Assembly (NCBI GenBank): GCA_963513935.1
Contig: OY740765.1
Location: 150,685,830-150,749,829, forward strand
Origin: Aphrophora alni
Taxonomy: Eukaryota; Arthropoda; Insecta; Hemiptera; Aphrophoridae
Reading direction: 5' to 3'
Length of the DNA stretch: 64,000 nt
The notes beneath the pieces are model-generated. The model was not told the DNA's origin. It was given only the letters and a program-made list of their open reading frames with translations, and did no database searches. The number at the start of each line of letters is the position of its first letter. The stretch's first letter is position 1. This document shows positions 61,001 through 62,249 of this stretch, piece after piece. The translations under genes were made by a program, and so were the position numbers.

Positions 61001-62243
61001 ATGACTTATCGATAATCTGCCATGGAGCTCTTTTCAAATATGTATTTTTTTTTAATTGTTATAATATGTTATTTATTCCTAGATATAATGGACTCTCTTC
61101 TAATAACATAAGTCTATGACTGGATACATCAACATTTCACTATTTCTTGTAAGAATTTACAAACATAAGAGCTCCAATTAATACACAGAAGGTGAAGTTA
61201 ATATTCTAACTTCTTTGGATAATTCTTTAAAGAATAGAATCTTGGTTTATGAAAATATGTTTAACATTCTTAGACCTCCCCCAAAACAGTATACCATATA
61301 TTATAAGTGAAAAAAATAACTATAATACAGTTATTTTTGTCTTCATGTGAGTGGTATTTTTCAAACAATTTTATTTGGAAACAAATAGTATTTCAGCTTT
61401 TAAATTAACATTTAAATATGTGTTAATGTGCACTTTACTAGGTAAACTATACTAATCCCTAAAGACCCAATTTTTATCAGTAAGTCTAATTTGGATGTCG
61501 ATGTATTAAAATAAATAACCTGATTATTATTATTATTTAATTTCAATCCATTAACAGTAAACCAAACATCCAGTTCATTTTGGTAATCATATAATATTTG
61601 CCTAAGCTCTTGTTGATTATTTCCTTTAATTAGACGAGCTATGTCATCAGCAAAAAAATATACATCACTTGGTATATAATATGCTAGATTTTTGTTTGGG
61701 GATTAAGAAATTTTTATTATTTTCAGATGGTGGATTGGACCTTGGCAAATATGTCCTGTAACATGCGGAGAGTTAGCTTTGCGCAAAAGAACTGTACTCT
61801 GTGTATCCGATAGAGGGCAAGAGATGGCTTTACCAGACAGTGACTGTATAGATCAACCTAGACCTCATGATCATGAACCATGTCCAGACACTCCCCCTTG
61901 TTTGACAGAGAGTATGATAGCTGCAAGGTATCCAACTACTCAGAACAAATCCAGTACAACAAACAAACCTTTATTTCAACAGAATTCACATAATTTCATC
62001 GAACGTTTCCGTCCAAAAAAACAAGAAATTCTTCAACTGAGTCAAATATCTAAACCTAAATTTGGAAGACATGATAAATGGGCGATATTTCCTTGGAGTG
62101 GATGTTCTGTTAGCTGTGGGATCGGTTTCAAGAAGCGGACGATACGTTGTACTCGACTAAAATGTGATCCAACGACTAGGCCTACATCAGTTAAACAATG
62201 TTTTAAACAATGTAACACCACTGATGTTCGATATAAAGATTAA
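3616..62243 (+). CDS. ADAMTS-family metalloprotease gene, 3' part (11 exons, partial at 5' end)
   Basis: Eleven exons, all with AG acceptors and GT donors, join into one uninterrupted frame of 660 complete residues plus stop (numbered here from the Phe of FGMYHD). Domain order is that of secreted ADAMTS zinc endopeptidases, which cleave extracellular-matrix proteins: end of the reprolysin domain (1-48), disintegrin-like (about 50-125), TSR1 (149-201), Cys-rich (about 201-290), spacer (about 319-428), TSR2 (430-488), TSR3 (490-547) and TSR4 (605-651). There is no PLAC or CUB domain. Signal peptide, propeptide and the first two zinc His residues are encoded upstream of the window. From memory the disintegrin, TSR1 and spacer resemble the ADAMTS7/12 branch, but only four TSRs are present; the orthology is inference. 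Introns total about 57 kb of the 58.6 kb span. Confidence 0.95.
4370..4930 (+). pseudogene. Degenerate Tc1/mariner (IS630-type) transposase fragment
   Basis: Three-frame reading gives pieces of a DDE transposase C-terminal half on the + strand. ALAQDHIIGLFFFDERTVT corresponds to the VWCG..IIGPFFFE strand; QDGASSQYA corresponds to the QQDGAxxH catalytic region. WDAIPQCWIGR, DLILKDFYL and QRYVKQNIYS correspond to FPxRWIGRxGP..SPDLTPLDFYLWGYVKxxVY, and LEYRLNVADLCM to the C-terminal tail. Pieces are joined by frameshifts and stops, so it is dead. Terminal repeats were not found. Confidence 0.6.
5085..5385 (-). repeat. SINE-like repeat copy 2
   Basis: On the minus strand this reads ggggtctttattttat, then acaaggcggtgatgagac, then tctttaaac-like sequence. 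The same tail is seen at 36805-36890 on the + strand. Its body matches 350-500. The shared tail with independent flanks identifies a dispersed retroposon. Confidence 0.55.
5640..5835 (+). repeat. Dispersed repeat (partners at 18640-18850, 46155-46195, 52455-52505)
   Basis: It starts with gagaaagtta-gtgatg and contains caaatttggaatgtaggc then atattttg. The same order is found reverse-complemented at 18640-18850. The opening motif recurs at 46158 and reverse-complemented near 52475. Non-coding; probably a non-autonomous transposon. Confidence 0.5.
6000..7250 (-). pseudogene. LTR-retrotransposon gag-like pseudogene
   Basis: An open stretch (6218-6508) encodes a helical capsid-like segment: PRFNLPLTNSVEFIKDL, an acidic/basic middle, then ARCWQIIREEI and FVERYWGEEIQ. 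The frame continues past a stop with EKYRSGETLSRVDYFLE and LTPKM. The W...F.ERYW and L.P.M arrangement is that of Ty3/gypsy-type gag. Toward the N-terminus (up to about 7250, starting MSESNRYNLRL) it is Lys/Glu-rich and broken by stops. No RT or LTR lies next to it; assignment is by pattern only. Confidence 0.5.
8009..9243 (-). mobile_element. mariner-like element with terminal inverted repeats and TA duplication
   Basis: The ends are inverted repeats: the left reads ggctacccagaaagtagatt and the right complement ggctatccagaaagtagatt. They are flanked by TA at 8007-8008 and 9244-9245. Total length 1235 bp is normal for mariner. The transposase runs on the minus strand. Both ends and the target duplication are intact, so the insertion is fairly young although the transposase is broken. 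Confidence 0.9.
8105..9089 (-). pseudogene. mariner transposase, frameshifted
   Basis: It starts MSALIENAANCEVRAVIR (mariner-type N-terminus) followed by a helix-turn-helix region with FKNGRTNVHDEERSGRPS, then VEKV and RRFTITEL. The distal part has FPHPPYSPDLAPIEFHLF (third catalytic Asp region), FDDDAQVQEEV and a terminal DYVEK before TAG. The 328-codon equivalent is close to the family's ~345. Stops and frameshifts between about 8775 and 8544 break it. Open frames on the opposite strand are antisense shadows. Confidence 0.88.
10562..10612. repeat. Perfect-looking hairpin with AT loop
   Basis: The arms aggtcatgtaaggtggctat and its near-perfect complement (atatggccaccttatctgacct) surround an AT-rich loop. 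The hairpin lies in the centre of the foldback element next to the 5S segment. Confidence 0.75.
10650..10710 (-). pseudogene. 5S rRNA-derived fragment
   Basis: On the minus strand it reads gatcaccgaagtcaagcaac, then gcacggttagtacttggct, then gggtgaccacttgggg. This is the internal-promoter half of animal 5S rRNA (roughly nucleotides 40-100, including boxes A, IE and C), with a few substitutions. The 5' and 3' parts that form helix I are missing, so it is not a functional rRNA gene. It could derive from a 5S-headed SINE (SINE3 type). Confidence 0.85.
11918..13463 (-). pseudogene. pogo-type (DDE_1) transposase, broken
   Basis: Four minus-strand blocks in order. RTYTPKTDRVSISEDAIQRA followed by AAADHEISKSMLHKRFK is a psq-type helix-turn-helix. 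FMRRHPRLSLRKRENTSLAR and RIINIDESGITTVLPT carry the first catalytic Asp region. LINFCHKHGIVLLTFPPYTS then HRLQQLDVCVFSFFK is the classic TFPPxTSHRLQPLDVxVF signature. The last block is a Pro/Glu-rich tail with LTPEEVRPFP. Stops and frameshifts separate the blocks. A possible left end with ggggagaagagggcagaagt lies near 10957; no matching right end was found. Confidence 0.85.
13464..16017. other. Intron remainder; (CA)n tract, nothing else recognised
   Basis: AT-rich non-coding DNA between the pogo-type remnant and exon B. It contains a (CA)n tract (listed separately) and a repeated phrase near 14800 and 14940 (taattttaataatttagta and taattctaataatttagta), suggesting a local imperfect duplication of about 130 bp. 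No coding motif was found. Confidence 0.5.
14121..14162. repeat. (CA)n microsatellite
   Basis: Nearly pure AC dinucleotide run of about 42 bases. Confidence 0.95.
16018..16171 (+). CDS. ADAMTS exon B: disintegrin-like domain, first part
   Basis: Phase fits exon A: GA+C gives Asp, then QGLGKCLEDKP, PELPPGAMYNADYQC, RLQFG and a Cys near the end. This is the usual ADAMTS pattern of CLxDxP, PxLPG, QCxxxFG, C. An N-A-T sequon is present. The exon ends in phase 0 at GAG|gtaacg. I chose the acceptor AG at 16016-16017 because it keeps frame and restores the Asp-x-Gly-x-Gly-x-Cys pattern; a second AG five bases downstream would shift frame. Confidence 0.93.
16230..17005. mobile_element. Inverted-repeat MITE with central 52-A tract
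   Basis: The left arm has ttgcacaaactttcacactc, then aaaaatgtcagttt-gtagttgtca. The right arm is its reverse complement (tgacaactaccaaactgaca ... gagaaagtttgtgcaatg). Arms are about 150-170 bp. Partial copies occur at 47870-48055 and 63125-63250. There is no ORF. The centre holds a pure run of 52 A. Confidence 0.75.
16676..16727. repeat. Poly(A) tract, 52 bases
   Basis: An uninterrupted run of A inside the MITE. In this context it is an expanded mononucleotide run rather than a retroposon tail, because it is internal to the inverted repeats. Confidence 0.9.
17900..17940 (+). ncRNA. Hammerhead-like motif, degenerate stem I
   Basis: CTGATGA (17906-17912), one extra T, hairpin GGAG-TAAAT-CTCC, GAAAC (17927-17931), AT, GTC (17934-17936). 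All core positions of a hammerhead (CUGANGA, GAAA, U16.1, H17) are present, but flanking bases do not pair into stem I. Probably a decayed Penelope-associated ribozyme relic. Confidence 0.3.
18070..18612 (+). repeat. Dispersed repeat copy A (partner 22785-23330)
   Basis: About 540 bp is clearly homologous to 22785-23330 in the next intron: ggttcagttt-tttataattc, tcccctttattgtaaacta, tttatataccttgc-agg, then tgtgtattgtcttgggact and ttattcctaaca all occur in the same order. I estimate 80-85 percent identity by eye. Non-coding; the 115-aa open frame inside it is not shared as a protein. Confidence 0.8.
19035..19124 (+). CDS. ADAMTS exon C: disintegrin-like domain, second part
   Basis: A 90-base phase 0/0 exon with a strong ttttcag acceptor and gtaagt donor. 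It encodes ICSRLWCMVDGLC, then TNLHPAAAGTNCG. This matches the ADAMTS segment where Cys-x4-Trp-Cys is followed by a Cys and then by PAAEGTxCG. Four cysteines are present, as expected. The donor is followed within about 300 bp by a piggyBac pseudogene. Confidence 0.93.
19207..19236. repeat. (TATC)n/(TA)n microsatellite
   Basis: Four or more TATC units running into TA repeats, 5' of the piggyBac remnant. Confidence 0.85.
19412..20944 (+). pseudogene. piggyBac transposase, 3'-truncated and frameshifted
   Basis: It starts with the acidic Ser/Asp-rich N-terminus usual for this family (MLSDDSEISSILDDSDNDSE). The transposase core follows: NWYNVTLEEMFAFISVLLNM, INRKPMLSHYWS, MPWFRQMFSRNRFQTILNF, FHFADT, then NKFISIDESIQK with the first catalytic Asp. 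Further on MGGIDVSDQM carries the last acidic motif. Frameshifts lie near 19610, 20262 and after 20360. The C-terminal Cys-rich part is missing, cut by the Penelope-like fragment at about 20945. TTAA ends were not located. Confidence 0.88.
20945..21574 (+). pseudogene. Penelope-like element: C-terminal GIY-YIG endonuclease, 5'-truncated
   Basis: An open frame of about 210 codons runs from the piggyBac junction to TAA at 21572. The start reads RRAVANGFKSSIIDKLIKRH, then RVTFRTGNKLESKLK, the linker preceding the nuclease in Penelope-like proteins. The GIY-YIG nuclease core is TGIYKMICNNCPSFNIGQTGR (YIG replaced by NIG), followed by FKKRFKEH, AEHLIDS and YMNALEEFEIYK. The reverse transcriptase part is absent. 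This half of the frame is intact, so the insertion is not very old. It is not a host gene. Confidence 0.88.
21575..21895 (+). mobile_element. Penelope-like element 3' tail
   Basis: Non-coding tail after the GIY-YIG frame. It contains a hammerhead-like motif at 21768-21820 and a short inverted pair (aacgga-ggattagt at about 21822 and its complement ending 21893). The end is placed by the second arm; the exact boundary is uncertain. Confidence 0.55.
21765..21820 (+). ncRNA. Hammerhead-like motif in the Penelope-like tail
   Basis: CTGAAGA (21776-21782), T, a weak hairpin GG...CC, GAAAC (21799-21803), TGCA, GT, A (21810). Stem I can form from GAT/ATC next to the core plus TTTA/TAAA beyond a small internal loop. 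Stem II is weak. Its position just after the nuclease frame is where Penelope-like elements are known to carry hammerhead ribozymes. Confidence 0.4.
22785..23330 (+). repeat. Dispersed repeat copy B (partner 18070-18612)
   Basis: Second copy of the repeat in the preceding intron, same orientation and order of shared blocks. The sequence immediately after it (to about 23460) ends in a run of C and ttattattatagatag, and may be a separate transposon end. Confidence 0.8.
23345..23462. mobile_element. Possible terminal part of a Helitron-like or other non-coding transposon
   Basis: It reads aaaatcggattaatagtttt, a poly-C stretch and ttattattatagatag. The inverted counterpart (ctatataaaaatc ... 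ccgctaatctgatttt) is seen at 57735-57820. Such phrases are common at ends of non-autonomous elements in insects. Assignment to Helitrons is a guess. Confidence 0.3.
23501..23736. mobile_element. Foldback insertion with 68-bp arms and 12-bp target duplication
   Basis: Arms 23503-23570 and 23633-23700 are inverted copies with only about two differences, around a 62-base loop. The insertion is flanked by tgaaatgaactt at 23489-23500 and 23737-23748. The right arm plus loop matches 33898-34018 (opposite strand). I interpret it as a terminal fragment of a Penelope-like element inserted with an inverted second copy. Confidence 0.8.
23606..23651 (+). ncRNA. Hammerhead-like motif, core mutated
   Basis: This is the homologue of the clean motif at 33947-33991. 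The core reads TTGCAGA instead of CTGAAGA (C3 and A6 changed), while the hairpin GACGAC-CTT-GTCGTT and GAAACGCGTC are kept. It is probably inactive. Confidence 0.35.
24656..24865 (+). CDS. ADAMTS exon D: thrombospondin type 1 repeat 1
   Basis: A 70-codon phase 0/0 exon. It begins WCQNQQCVPIGE, the end of the disintegrin region, followed by a short linker and TSR1. The WxxWxxW C-mannosylation-type motif uses W151, W154 and W157, and CSRSCGAG (from C160) fits the O-fucosylation consensus. The rest holds the CVGERRRYKICNIQ pattern that closes the first TSR in this family. Acceptor ccag, donor gtaagc. In the family TSR1 helps substrate and matrix binding. Confidence 0.96.
25111..25156 (-). ncRNA. 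Hammerhead-like motif with strong stem I, core mutated
   Basis: On the minus strand: TTGGAT, CTGAAG then T where the core needs A, a hairpin with GGT-TTG-ACC, GAAAC, AG, GT, A, ATCCAA. The outer arms TTGGAT and ATCCAA pair perfectly as a 6-bp stem I. Core A9 is changed, so activity is unlikely. Confidence 0.3.
26192..27921. mobile_element. TTAA-flanked (piggyBac-type) non-autonomous element, 1730 bp
   Basis: It begins ccctccaagtggca and ends with the exact complement tgccacttggaggg, each side next to TTAA (26188-26191, 27922-27925). TTAA duplication and CCC...GGG ends are the piggyBac signature. There is no ORF of any length inside. Near the right end is a perfect 10-bp palindrome (ggcgacctac, T, gtaggtcgcc; 27886-27906). 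It interrupts the left repeat of the surrounding transposon, so it inserted later. Confidence 0.88.
28400..29320 (-). pseudogene. IS630/Tc1-mariner-type transposase inside the long-TIR element
   Basis: From high to low coordinate it reads TATTEDVSLEVMQGYVENPN and NICVASVHRVLQENKLKP, a helix-turn-helix region, then MVEVHTQRPQKLNVWVGIL and IIGPFIIDGNLNTEKYATML. FETVWFQQEGVSPHFGANV and FPERWIERRGEIEWPS follow, i.e. the catalytic core and DGAPPH-type region with D changed to E. Several stops and frameshifts are present. The 99-aa open piece at 28615-28914 is only its centre. Confidence 0.85.
29880..30260 (-). pseudogene. Second Penelope-like GIY-YIG fragment
   Basis: On the minus strand: CSDCSSFYIDRTGRPFHM, stop, FKVAPSNKKSHKF, then RRYMNTIEEYEMYRTTRC and, after stops, MMFDMVIGAQNHTHQLETRN. 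The order matches the intact fragment at 21200-21560 (YxIGxTGRxF; RYMNxxEExExY). It is older, with multiple stops. Confidence 0.7.
30506..30611 (+). CDS. ADAMTS exon E: start of Cys-rich domain
   Basis: The exon encodes PCSANSKSFRAEQC, then SSYDNKPFHGKNYTW and LPYFET, the family pattern PCxxxxxxFRxxQC ... PFxGxxYxWxPY. It contains an N-Y-T sequon. It starts in phase 0 after tgttttcag-type pyrimidines and ends one base into a codon (ACC T|gtaaat). The split codon is completed by exon F to give Ser. The 11.6 kb intron that follows contains the long degenerate minisatellite. Confidence 0.94.
30812..30867 (+). repeat. SINE head fragment
   Basis: It reads gtgagtacgggcgtgacaat then cttgggttag, matching the head of the SINE at 36670-36730. 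It runs directly into the minisatellite. Confidence 0.55.
30868..31905. repeat. Degenerate minisatellite, ~23-bp unit, roughly 40-45 copies
   Basis: Units follow the pattern atcataaagtcccaggcccc with 1-3 extra bases, alternating an A/T-rich half (cataaa) and a C-rich half (ccaggcccc). Every unit differs from its neighbours by several changes, so the array is old. Open frames across it on both strands are translations of the repeat, not genes. It starts about 257 bp after the exon E donor. Confidence 0.93.
31906..32780. other. Intron stretch; nothing recognised
   Basis: AT-rich DNA between the minisatellite and the hAT-like remnant. No protein motif, terminal repeat or simple repeat of note was seen. 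Confidence 0.4.
32780..33620 (-). pseudogene. hAT-like (TTF/ZMYM-type) transposase remnant, internally deleted
   Basis: Minus-strand reading in three frames gives RKWLTYSPTSGNM and YNFFVNLK (start of the TTF-type zinc-finger region), then GFSDWKNASNHMKFHKESAA. After that come SFGSSDKEEVLKLTKSHPC, FGDKMIHFKQLINQFEFF and finally ANGKRSFFKMKIIKNCHK with VQERLTSLVIMAIEYD. The last is the hAT dimerisation signature ERSFSKLKLIKNxLRSTMxQERLxxLALLSIE. The catalytic middle is mostly deleted. Confidence 0.75.
33898..34018 (-). mobile_element. 121-bp insertion carrying a hammerhead-like motif, 12-bp target duplication
   Basis: Matches the right arm plus loop of the foldback at 23501-23736. It is flanked by perfect direct repeats aatgtaatgtct (33886-33897 and 34019-34030). 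No ORF. The size and motif content suggest a 5'-truncated terminal fragment of a Penelope-like element. Confidence 0.75.
33947..33991 (-). ncRNA. Hammerhead-type ribozyme candidate (best copy)
   Basis: Minus strand 5'-3': GTATTA, CTGAAGA, extra G, hairpin GACGAC-CTT-GTCGTT, GAAAC, GC, GTC, TGATAC. Stem I is six pairs (GTATTA with TGATAC, one G-U); stem II six pairs (one G-U); stem III two pairs (AC/GT) with a 2-base loop; cleavage-type triplet GUC. All canonical core residues are present. One additional nucleotide lies between A9 and stem II. So short a stem III would need a dimer, as known for Penelope-associated hammerheads. Confidence 0.5.
34229..34300. repeat. (TA)n microsatellite, about 70 bp
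   Basis: Long alternating TA run with single G interruptions. Confidence 0.95.
34301..35580. other. Intron stretch; unassigned, includes a relatively GC-richer block at 34900-35120
   Basis: No coding or terminal-repeat signal. The block 34900-35120 has less A/T and several CG dinucleotides, unlike its surroundings, and could be part of an unrecognised element such as an LTR. Confidence 0.35.
35583..35705. repeat. Direct repeat copy 1 (partner 37500-37625)
   Basis: It shares gtgttggaata, then gggtgaataat, then aggttaatagcaacattagg and acaggttatgta with 37500-37625, same orientation, about 85 percent identity by eye. Since it lies just 3' of the Penelope RT fragment (minus strand) it may be that element's terminal part. 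Confidence 0.75.
35770..36200 (-). pseudogene. Penelope-like reverse transcriptase fragment
   Basis: Minus strand: NLVVILDKFNYVCKVDDIL, then FKILRSDPTSNYSKQVNNYI, YLRVMNPQPPRLYGLPKLHK and PNIPVRPVVS, followed after a frameshift by NGTNFTSKYSIKNSLDLINE. YGLPKLHKxxxPxRPxVS is the diagnostic Penelope RT motif. Only the N-terminal third of the RT is present. Confidence 0.85.
36655..36890 (+). repeat. tRNA-derived SINE, best copy
   Basis: The head reads gagtacgggcttgtcaatcc and, further on, tcttgggttagattcc, which fits a degenerate Pol III B box (GGTTCGATTCC). The tail holds agggatctttattttatgtc, then ataaggcgatgatgac and tctttaaacaacaagggc, shared with the minus-strand copy at 5085-5160. Confidence 0.65.
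37500..37625. repeat. Direct repeat copy 2 (partner 35583-35705)
   Basis: See the partner at 35583-35705. The spacing of about 1.9 kb with a SINE between suggests two insertions of one family or one broken element. Confidence 0.7.
37626..39032. other. Intron stretch; (TA)n at 38513-38546, otherwise unassigned
   Basis: AT-rich DNA. It has one pure TA microsatellite and no protein motifs. The small open frame at 37812-38009 shows no recognisable features. Confidence 0.45.
39037..39650. mobile_element. TTAA-flanked (piggyBac-type) MITE, 614 bp
   Basis: It begins cccttaaataggcgcgc and ends with the complement of cccttaagtaggcacgcg. TTAA lies at 39033-39036 and 39651-39654. G/C-rich sub-terminal blocks (ggggccatcaaagcccc, gggggctttcaagaccccc) also mirror each other. 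No ORF. Its ends differ from those of the 26192 element, so it belongs to another family. Confidence 0.88.
39655..42209. other. Intron remainder before exon F; nothing coding recognised
   Basis: AT-rich DNA. A segment at 41660-41820 is less A/T-rich (cgcttcacctgttccagtg, cccggacgggccttgaag) and may be an unrecognised transposon piece. I see no protein motif on either strand. Confidence 0.45.
42210..42337 (+). CDS. ADAMTS exon F: Cys-rich domain, middle
   Basis: After completing the split Ser codon it encodes EPCELYC, then DSALDGTLCNLG and RDMCIAGICR. These are the conserved PCELYC, DGTxC and CIxGxC steps of the ADAMTS Cys-rich domain. It has six cysteines in the expected spacing. Acceptor ttatttcag, donor gtaagt, phase 1 to 0. 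The Cys-rich domain normally forms an exosite with the spacer. Confidence 0.95.
42338..44415. other. Intron stretch with (TA)n/(ATT)n tract; otherwise unassigned
   Basis: Holds a TA tract running into ATT repeats (42954-43020). The rest is AT-rich without coding motifs. Confidence 0.45.
42954..43020. repeat. (TA)n followed by (ATT)n microsatellite
   Basis: About 46 bases of TA followed by about 20 bases of ATT. Confidence 0.95.
44416..44956 (-). pseudogene. Unrecognised broken open reading frame in intron
   Basis: Three overlapping minus-strand frames can be read as one frameshifted protein of about 170 residues. It begins KMCDFSSNGYQQTF, continues EECCKRSRVEYRRECIDKI, EWQHWEELFEMQQKP, SITLAWWIHNYEIKIARSRK, and ends SEHFA or FGVTF. 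I do not recognise a family. Its position in an intron, opposite to the host gene, and its breaks suggest a mobile-element remnant. Chance open frames are also possible. Confidence 0.3.
45054..45174 (+). CDS. ADAMTS exon G: Cys-rich/spacer junction
   Basis: The exon encodes HVGCDWVVDSEAEEDKCG, then ICMGDGKQC and a short tail ending RRDGH plus one base. VGCDxxxxSxAxEDxCGxCxGD is the diagnostic end of the ADAMTS Cys-rich domain. Phase 0 to 1; acceptor ttacag, donor gtaatt. Confidence 0.95.
45539..45711. repeat. Small foldback with hammerhead-like motif between its arms
   Basis: The arms share ggaaaacaaggagtc (left 45544-45558) with its exact complement near 45692-45706, spanning about 170 bp in the 790-bp intron. 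The hammerhead-like motif lies in the loop. Confidence 0.65.
45582..45629 (+). ncRNA. Hammerhead-like motif in the exon G-H intron
   Basis: CTGAGGA (45588-45594), extra T, perfect hairpin GATGAC-TAT-GTCATC, GAAA (45611-45614), TTTACA, T, A (45622). Stem III would be AT/AT with loop TTAC. Stem I pairs TAACCCT with AGGTTA if one C is bulged. All core positions are satisfied. It lies in sense orientation inside the ADAMTS pre-mRNA. Confidence 0.4.
45965..46091 (+). CDS. ADAMTS exon H: spacer, first part
   Basis: The exon encodes GYTEAVIIPRGARNIHIEE, then SRNYIGV and YLNGNW. This matches the spacer signature GYxxVxxIPxGARxIxIxE ... YLNGxW. It ends two bases into the Trp codon (TG|gtaaga). A second GT seven bases later is not usable because TAA would intervene in frame. 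The intron before it is only 790 bp, the shortest in the gene, and holds a small foldback element. Confidence 0.95.
46200..47000 (-). pseudogene. Second piggyBac-type transposase remnant
   Basis: Minus strand: VTxKFINLVVRETHRYYEYV, then LHNWTPLQKKSYLNLF, then FTAIPEIISRARCLAILLLL, HFSDYEDPN and DKLVKTKRVLNIFT. This is the DDE_Tnp_1_7 order (ETNRYA; W...; IPxIISRxRFxxILRFLHF; ADNExP; DRLxKIRPVLD.F). The low-coordinate end is TTAA (46200-46203) followed by ccctctgactgctgag, which looks like a terminal repeat; the other end was not found. Confidence 0.75.
47380..48060. repeat. Copy of the 16230 MITE family and associated repeat
   Basis: 47870-48055 matches the right half of the MITE at 16230-17005 (ctgagga-atgtt ... 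aagtttgtgcaatgtttttg). 47400-47540 resembles 16490-16600 and 60830-60970 (ctc-aag-accc-aa-aaaac). A further block at 47565-47640 matches 58570-58640. Confidence 0.6.
48061..49078. other. Intron stretch; nothing recognised
   Basis: AT-rich DNA with a 61-aa open frame (48268-48453) that shows no motif. Confidence 0.4.
49079..50100 (-). pseudogene. IS630/Tc1-mariner-type transposase, many stops
   Basis: Minus strand from about 50070: KGNGRPNLPNEGV, FLHSLQKSIHTPAPELNFSK and SSVQRILKKK (helix-turn-helix). Later come YHFLMKPKVHVSRKVNKYNV (first catalytic Asp region), APRGMSVMLFF, DGALPH, HPRSPDLTPCYFSI then FVKDQIYKSKV and DNNGNHVEVY near the end. The low end begins caggctgtcccaaaaataat, a typical terminal repeat of such elements. 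The order is complete but the frame is dead. Confidence 0.75.
50134..51213 (+). mobile_element. Tigger/pogo-type element, internally deleted (1080 bp)
   Basis: The ends are inverted: left cagtagagtccctgttaatc, right complement tagtagactctctcttaaac, with TA outside on both sides. Near 50442 the sequence atgtctcttaaacgaaaac would start MSLKRKHLT, like the N-terminus of Tigger transposases, but it runs into stops. Almost the whole transposase is deleted, giving a non-autonomous copy. Confidence 0.8.
51550..52010 (-). pseudogene. Non-LTR retrotransposon RNase H domain fragment
   Basis: Minus strand across frameshifts: SYSDSHIVFQALMTPNVPS (RNase H DSQxAIxAL region), SIKDCKDVL, then VDSKCQDIVGNEKANELAK (HxGIxGNExADxLAK with His lost), EGSSNPFIEPVLSVT and LTSRTI. 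Typical of R1/I/Jockey-type elements with a C-terminal RNase H. No RT beside it. Confidence 0.7.
52588..52705 (+). CDS. ADAMTS exon I: spacer, middle
   Basis: Its first base completes Trp and the exon continues QITLTGEYIIANSPALYER, then RIPGPINEDIMIY. In the family this is the segment WxIxxxGxYxxAGTxFxYxR ... GPxxExxxxxL. The usual AGT is replaced by ANS here. Acceptor gttgcag, donor gtaagt, phase 2 to 0. Confidence 0.92.
53150..53665 (-). pseudogene. Ty3/gypsy integrase C-terminal part
   Basis: Minus strand: VTNESPSYRMFNRKIRNKLN, then ERFFEVGKMVYARHYR and WWKRFLVVEP. These correspond to the SPSYxMFxRxLRTxLD step after the catalytic core and to the FxVGxxVYxRxYR of the GPY/F region. Together with 55490-55905 it forms one broken pol with about 1.8 kb of other sequence in between. 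Confidence 0.65.
53670..55485. other. Sequence separating two parts of a gypsy remnant; unassigned
   Basis: AT-rich DNA lying between the integrase core and its C-terminal part. It could be a later insertion. A 70-aa + strand open frame at 54986-55198 has no recognisable motif. I did not find terminal repeats by eye. Confidence 0.4.
55490..55905 (-). pseudogene. Ty3/gypsy protease joined to integrase core, RT deleted
   Basis: Minus strand: INNYYIGGKPVEMELDSESS resembles the aspartic protease segment GxPVxMELDSGSxVS, with Gly of the active site changed. It is followed at about 55760 by DTQLTIEKFREILDKFGIPK and ILVNDNGSQFMSDN, then FTSASFYPATNGTTENFVKT. The second has the integrase D...N..QF..H/YPxxNGxxE pattern. 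The reverse transcriptase and RNase H that should lie between are missing. Confidence 0.75.
55910..57209. other. Intron remainder before exon J; nothing coding recognised
   Basis: AT-rich DNA. 56925-56990 resembles 35710-35765 (gatctaccaata-a-ttta-catttccta-aaggc), so a piece of the Penelope-associated repeat is present. The 112-aa + strand frame at 56195-56533 has no known motif. Confidence 0.45.
57210..57475 (+). CDS. ADAMTS exon J: spacer end and TSR2
   Basis: The exon encodes LIFRDQNPNPGLHYEYTVP, the closing beta strands of the spacer, then a short linker and TSR2 from about residue 430 (KWQMSDWSMCSETCSGGEQ). TSR2 has C439, C443 and later cysteines ending ACNLHPCP. It ends two bases into an Arg codon (AG|gtactt). 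Phase 0 to 2; acceptor tgctctcag. Confidence 0.95.
57735..57830. mobile_element. Possible Helitron-like terminal segment
   Basis: It reads tctctctatataaaaatcaa, then ctgtaagtgtataactctag, then accgctaatctgatttt. Such starts are common for Helitron-like elements in insects, and the inverse appears at 23370. Weak call. Confidence 0.3.
58431..58472 (-). ncRNA. Hammerhead-like motif in foldback
   Basis: Minus strand: GCAA, CTGAGGA (complement of 58462-58468), extra T, hairpin GGTTAC-TTG-GTCATT (one mismatch, G-U pairs), GAAA, TGTT, GT, C, TTGT. Stem I GCAA/TTGT has four pairs (one G-U). Core positions are all kept. Confidence 0.4.
58435..58553. repeat. Foldback repeat
   Basis: Left arm (gacaacatttcaatgacc ... 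catacacacaaacccta) and right arm (taaggtttgtgtgtatatg ... gtcattgaaatgtc) are imperfect inverted copies of about 55 bp around a short loop. The left arm includes the hammerhead-like motif above. Confidence 0.75.
58849..59362. repeat. 257-bp tandem duplication
   Basis: 58849-59105 and 59106-59362 are identical apart from one base seen by eye (catgtaattt versus catgtatttt). Each unit begins aaaggccttatgaaatctac and ends tttctga. Confidence 0.97.
59363..59560. repeat. Older, diverged third copy of the 257-bp unit
   Basis: acatattttatgcattttgtt, then caacaacatatgttttgt, caattggaactgaaaa and agttcccaagttt occur in the order of the unit but with many changes. The recent duplication therefore arose within an older tandem array. 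Confidence 0.65.
59561..60820. other. Intron stretch; nothing recognised
   Basis: AT-rich DNA with no protein motif, terminal repeats or long simple repeats. Confidence 0.4.
61020..61690 (-). pseudogene. Non-LTR (Jockey-type) reverse transcriptase fragment
   Basis: Minus strand: FFADDIARLIKGNNQQELRQ (the catalytic xADD box), then ILYDYQNELDVWFTVNGLKL and QVIYFNTSTSKL, followed after stops by IIYGILFWGRSKNVKHIFI and QDSIL. This is the second half of the RT palm and the thumb (HSxxSYGILFWG). It lies antisense just upstream of exon K. Confidence 0.8.
61727..62243 (+). CDS. ADAMTS terminal exon K: TSR3, linker, TSR4, stop
   Basis: The exon completes Arg then reads WWIGPWQICPVTCGE (TSR3, residues 490-547, ending CPDTPPC). 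A 55-60 residue Ser/Thr/Gln/Lys-rich linker follows, then TSR4 from about residue 605 (KWAIFPWSGCSVSCG) ending in CNTTDVRYKD and TAA at 62241-62243. No C-terminal PLAC domain follows. The acceptor tttcag lies about 40 bp beyond a reverse-oriented non-LTR RT fragment. Confidence 0.96.
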
Positions 62244-62249
62244 CATTTC

